From: Saprospiraceae bacterium
GTDB lineage: Bacteria; Bacteroidota; Bacteroidia; Chitinophagales; Saprospiraceae
DNA length: 10,302 bases
Direction of reading: 5' to 3'
Assembly (NCBI GenBank): GCA_016787375.1
Contig: JAEUUM010000368.1
Location: 1 to 10,302, forward strand
This document shows, piece after piece, positions 7,485-10,302 of this stretch. The translations under genes and the position numbers were made by a program. Each line of letters starts with the position of its first letter. Positions within the stretch are counted from its first letter, which is position 1. The notes under the pieces are model-generated. The model saw only the letters and a list, made by a program, of their open reading frames with translations. It was not told where the DNA came from and ran no database searches.

Positions 7485-8204
7485 ATGTCTGATTTCTTAA
7501 AAAATGTAGGTCAGCCATTGGTGTATAAAGCCATTAATCCTCTCATTGGGTTGATGGTGAAATTAGGAATTACCCCAAATGCAGTAACCATTTTCGGCTT
7601 TATTATCAATATCATAGCCTCCGCAATACTGATATTTGGTGCTGACCATCCGAGAGGGAATTTGAAATACGTACTTTGGGCCGGATTGACGATTCTTTTT
7701 GCCGGTTTGTTTGACATGATTGATGGCAGATTGGCAAGAGTGAGTAAGCAAGAGACAGCATTTGGAGCACTATTTGATTCTGTAATCGATAGATACAGTG
7801 AGTTGATAATGTTTTTGGGCATTTGCTATTATTTGGTTGCCGAGCATTATTTTTTGAGTTCACTGTTTGCTTTTATTGCGATGATAGGTTCATTGATGGT
7901 TAGCTATGTCAGAGCAAGAGCAGAAGGCCTCGGTATAGAATGCAAAGGTGGATTAATGCAAAGACCTGAAAGAATTATATTAATCAGCACTTCTGCGATA
8001 ATCTGCGGATTAGTAGAAGAATTTTATGGTGAATTTAAATATACTTTTGCAAATACCGGATTTCCGATTTTTGAAAACATAACCATTTTTACATTTCCAA
8101 TTTTCGTTTTAGCTATTTTGACCAACATTACAGCAATTCAAAGGCTTTCAGATTCAAAAAAGGCACTTCAAATCAGAAAAAATAGAAATTCAACTTCATC
8201 TTGA
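7485..8204 (+). CDS. CDP-alcohol phosphatidyltransferase, probable phosphatidylinositol-phosphate synthase
   Basis: The 239-residue multi-pass membrane protein contains the complete CDP-alcohol phosphotransferase signature D-x2-D-G-x2-A-R-x8-G-x3-D-x3-D at residues 77-102 (Asp77, Asp80, Gly81, Ala84, Arg85, Gly94, Asp98, Asp102). These acidic residues bind the catalytic metals. The enzyme transfers a phospho-alcohol headgroup onto CDP-diacylglycerol at the cytoplasmic membrane face. Context with MIPS and a PgpA-like phosphatase points to inositol phosphate as acceptor, giving phosphatidylinositol phosphate, as for BT_1523 in Bacteroides and the mycobacterial enzyme. The N-terminal VKLGITPNAVTIFG stretch is also typical. 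Phosphatidylglycerophosphate or phosphatidylcholine synthase activity cannot be excluded from the motif alone. The next gene follows after 13 bp. Confidence 0.88.
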   Translation: MSDFLKNVGQPLVYKAINPLIGLMVKLGITPNAVTIFGFIINIIASAILIFGADHPRGNLKYVLWAGLTILFAGLFDMIDGRLARVSKQETAFGALFDSVIDRYSELIMFLGICYYLVAEHYFLSSLFAFIAMIGSLMVSYVRARAEGLGIECKGGLMQRPERIILISTSAIICGLVEEFYGEFKYTFANTGFPIFENITIFTFPIFVLAILTNITAIQRLSDSKKALQIRKNRNSTSS

Positions 8205-8217
8205 GAACAAACTTAAC

Positions 8218-8754
8218 ATGCAAAGACAGATGATCTTCTTGTTGATTATGCTTTTGGGAAACCTAAATGGCCACTCTCAAAGTGATTATCCCGTACCTCA
8301 AACTACCGCTAATCACCTTTTTTACATACAAAGGTCCGGGAATACAAATACCATAATGTATGATGCAGTGTTAAATGGAACTAAAAAATTTAATACTGAC
8401 AATCCAATTCACTCCTATTGGATAAGATTTGCCGATAAAGGTGAAAAAAAAGAGTTGAGTTTCATACAAAGGAAATTTGCCTATGGAGTAGATGCGAGAC
8501 CATCAAAAAACAGAAATGAATTTGAGTTCAACATTGTCTCTTATGAGAAAAGAAAAATGAGGCTCCTGTTTAATAAATCAGGAAACCCAGTTGCAATCAC
8601 TCAAATAAACGGTAAAAATGCAGTTTTAAAAAAAGTTTTTATCAAAATGGACCCGGGAACCATGCTTTCGTTTACACCTGATATCAAATATGTTGAGTTA
8701 TATGGGAATGATCCCGATACCGGAGAACAAATTTATGAAAAGCTCATACTTTAA
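8218..8754 (+). CDS. Small exported protein, DUF4833-like, unknown function
   Basis: The 178-residue protein has an N-terminal signal peptide (hydrophobic residues 5-16, likely cleavage near S20/Q21, no lipobox cysteine), so it should act in the periplasm or outside. The mature part has an FYIQRSGNTNTIMYDAVLNG stretch, then an HSYWIRFADKGEKKEL segment and repeated short beta-like stretches ending in EQIYEKLIL. This looks like the DUF4833 family of Bacteroidota; I recall a protein of this type in the Bacteroides inositol-lipid cluster, but the assignment is from memory. It contains no cysteine and no recognisable catalytic motif. It lies between the phosphatidyltransferase and the Aur1-like transferase with 13-bp gaps on both sides, so it is almost certainly co-transcribed. 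A binding or accessory role for the periplasmic lipid step is inference. Confidence 0.75.
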   Translation: MQRQMIFLLIMLLGNLNGHSQSDYPVPQTTANHLFYIQRSGNTNTIMYDAVLNGTKKFNTDNPIHSYWIRFADKGEKKELSFIQRKFAYGVDARPSKNRNEFEFNIVSYEKRKMRLLFNKSGNPVAITQINGKNAVLKKVFIKMDPGTMLSFTPDIKYVELYGNDPDTGEQIYEKLIL

Positions 8755-8767
8755 CGAATAGGAATAT

Positions 8768-9694
8768 ATGTATCAATGGGTGAAAGATAATTTATTGTGG
8801 CGCAATTTATTACCATTTTTCTTGGGAACAACTCTTTATTTCTCATGGTTCATATTTTTTGTTGGTCTGAGGACAGAACATATATTCCTCTATTTTTTAA
8901 CCATCATCCTTTATTTATTTCACCACACCACCCGTAAATTCATTCTCGCATTTAGTGTATTCATTGTGTATTGGATTATCTATGATTCAATGCGTATTAT
9001 ACCAAATTATACTGTCAATCCGGTGCACATTGCTCAACCTTATCTTACAGAAAAACAGATGTTTGGGATTGAACATATGGGATTGACCCTGACTTTAAAT
9101 GAATTTTTTAAAATTACACATACGCCTCTCCTTGATTTTTTAGCAGGTTTTTTTTATTTAAATTGGGTTCCCATTCCCTTGATATTCGGGTTTTGGTTGA
9201 TGCGCAATGAAAAAAAATTATTCCTCAAATTTTCCTATGCTTTTTTATTTACCAATATAATCGGATTTTGCATTTACTACCTTTACCCTGCTGCACCACC
9301 ATGGTATGTTGATATTTACGGATTTGACTTGAAATATGATACCCCCGGATACGCCGCCGGTTTATTGAATTTTGACTCACTTACAGGAACCTCCATTTTC
9401 AAAGGTTTATATAGCAAGAATGCAAATGTCTTTGCTGCCATCCCATCTTTACATTCTTCCTACCCTGTTTTGTGTTTTCTTTATGGCTGGAGATTAAAAA
9501 GACCATGGCTTAACCTCATCTTCGGTGTTTTTACACTTGGTATTTGGTTCTCAGCAGTTTATACAGGTCACCACTACCTGATTGATGTGCTGGGAGGATT
9601 AATAGTTGCTGTTACAGGTTACACCATATTTGAATATTTGTCAGAACAAACCAAATTAAAAACCTGGTTTGAAAACTTCGTTCAAAAAATATGA
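8768..9694 (+). CDS. PAP2/Aur1-like membrane transferase, probable inositol-phosphoceramide synthase
   Basis: The 308-residue protein has about six or more hydrophobic segments and a PAP2-superfamily active site. The motifs are YPAAPPWYVD in the middle, AIPSLHSSYP with His229, and YTGHHYLIDVLGG with His269 and Asp273. In phosphatases of this fold the last motif is SRx5Hx3D; here the arginine is replaced (Ser262-Ala263). The HHY-x2-D form and the roughly 40-residue spacing between the two histidines resemble fungal Aur1, which transfers inositol phosphate from phosphatidylinositol to ceramide. BT_1522 has the same predicted role in Bacteroides. The active site of this fold normally faces the periplasm. 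The start ATG at 8768 has an AGGA stretch six bases upstream, one of the few Shine-Dalgarno-like sites here. A lipid phosphatase role is the main alternative. Confidence 0.82.
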   Translation: MYQWVKDNLLWRNLLPFFLGTTLYFSWFIFFVGLRTEHIFLYFLTIILYLFHHTTRKFILAFSVFIVYWIIYDSMRIIPNYTVNPVHIAQPYLTEKQMFGIEHMGLTLTLNEFFKITHTPLLDFLAGFFYLNWVPIPLIFGFWLMRNEKKLFLKFSYAFLFTNIIGFCIYYLYPAAPPWYVDIYGFDLKYDTPGYAAGLLNFDSLTGTSIFKGLYSKNANVFAAIPSLHSSYPVLCFLYGWRLKRPWLNLIFGVFTLGIWFSAVYTGHHYLIDVLGGLIVAVTGYTIFEYLSEQTKLKTWFENFVQKI

Positions 9695-9724
9695 GTATTC
9701 AACTCAATGAATAGACCAAATAAC

Positions 9725-10302
9725 TTATTCCTTAACCCATGTGATTGTCTTCAAATCGGTTTGTGTTCGAATGGTTAAAAGATACATACCAGAGGCCAAA
9801 TTGCCGACATAAATGTCATTGTTATGGTTAGCATTCAAAATTAGCTTACCTGAAACATCATACACGCTTGCTTCAAAATAACCCTCCAAAGTAGATCCGG
9901 TAAAGCTTAATCTATCTCTTACAGGATTATTTAATACCCTTATTTGGTTCTCAATTACTTCAGCACTCGAAGTTGAATTACACATCACATCATTTAGTAA
10001 CTTCCAGATATCATTATTGAAAACATTTGGCACAAATAATCCACTTTGATTTGGTGGGTTTCCCATCCGGATAACAATCAGATTTTTTGAAGGGACTACA
10101 TTGATTATCTGGCCGTTTTTACCAAGTGCCGCGAAAAGATCATCAGGTGCATCTTTGATTGTACTGCCTCCAAATACTATCTGGCTTTGAGGAAGCATGT
10201 AACTGTCTTTGCCATTTAACCAGGTAAGGTATCCATAAGACTGATTAATATTTTGAGAAGAATTCGTCATATTCTTGAAATAGACCGAATCATTCAAAAC
10301 AG
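9725..10302 (-). CDS. Serine hydrolase (beta-lactamase-related) C-terminal part with T9SS sorting domain, partial
   Basis: The frame is open to the right edge of the window, so the N-terminal part, including the SxxK active site, is missing; 191 codons are visible. The first part (YGYLTWLNGK, then LPQSQIVFGG, APDDLFAALGKNGQ, VVPSKNLIVIRMG) resembles the C-terminal section of class C beta-lactamase-like serine hydrolases, often annotated as esterases or penicillin-binding-like proteins. The last 75 or so residues (NNPVRDRLSF, then VYDVSGK, LASGMYLLTI, ending in TWVKE) are a typical type A T9SS C-terminal sorting domain, so the protein is probably surface-attached or secreted. It converges with the PAP2 gene 30 bp away and is not part of the lipid operon. 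Confidence 0.8.
   Translation of the reverse strand, partial: VLNDSVYFKNMTNSSQNINQSYGYLTWLNGKDSYMLPQSQIVFGGSTIKDAPDDLFAALGKNGQIINVVPSKNLIVIRMGNPPNQSGLFVPNVFNNDIWKLLNDVMCNSTSSAEVIENQIRVLNNPVRDRLSFTGSTLEGYFEASVYDVSGKLILNANHNNDIYVGNLASGMYLLTIRTQTDLKTITWVKE

Noticed and set aside
7511..7863. Several overlapping minus-strand open frames opposite the CDP-alcohol transferase gene
   Set aside because: They lie wholly inside a gene with a complete catalytic signature, and their translations show no family resemblance or signal.
9692..9706. Possible terminator between the converging PAP2 and serine hydrolase genes (TGAGT / ACTCA, 5-bp stem)
   Set aside because: The stem is short and AT-rich with no following T-run on either strand; it is too weak to call a terminator.

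Overview
The window looks like a low-GC chromosome segment from a member of the Bacteroidota. Supporting signs are a C-terminal type IX secretion (T9SS) sorting domain at 9725-10302, a CarboxypepD_reg-like/DUF5686 outer-membrane protein, 'SQ'-type signal-peptide ends, TAnnTTTG-like promoter elements, A-rich leaders instead of clear Shine-Dalgarno sites, and a bacterial sphingolipid gene set. All assignments come from reading motifs by eye; no database search was run.

Layout. Nine complete genes and one 3' fragment run rightward from position 1 to 9694, tightly packed. The order is: end of serine palmitoyltransferase (1-359), GNAT-type ceramide synthase (395-1519), NAD(P)-dependent ceramide reductase-like protein (1519-2505), myo-inositol-phosphate synthase (2529-3884), PgpA-like phosphatase (3856-4314), GtrA-family membrane protein (4311-4772), DUF5686 outer-membrane protein (4862-7450), CDP-alcohol phosphatidyltransferase (7485-8204), a small secreted DUF4833-like protein (8218-8754) and a PAP2/Aur1-like membrane transferase (8768-9694). 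A leftward gene, the C-terminal part of a serine hydrolase with a T9SS tail (9725-10302), converges on the end of the cluster. The longest gap is 89 bp (4773-4861). It holds a candidate promoter followed by a perfect 7-bp inverted repeat.

How the genes fit together. The first three genes supply dihydroceramide: serine plus acyl-CoA to 3-ketosphinganine, N-acylation, then keto reduction. The next set supplies phosphatidylinositol: glucose-6-phosphate to inositol phosphate, transfer onto CDP-diacylglycerol to give phosphatidylinositol phosphate, then dephosphorylation. The Aur1-like PAP2 protein would join the branches by moving inositol phosphate from phosphatidylinositol to ceramide. The window therefore appears to encode a whole inositol-phosphoceramide pathway. 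MIPS, PgpA, CDP-alcohol transferase and PAP2 match the inositol-lipid cluster known from Bacteroides thetaiotaomicron (BT_1522-BT_1526). Here it is joined to the ceramide genes and carries three less-understood passengers: GtrA, DUF5686 and the DUF4833-like protein. These are candidates for flipping, trafficking or surface handling of the lipid.
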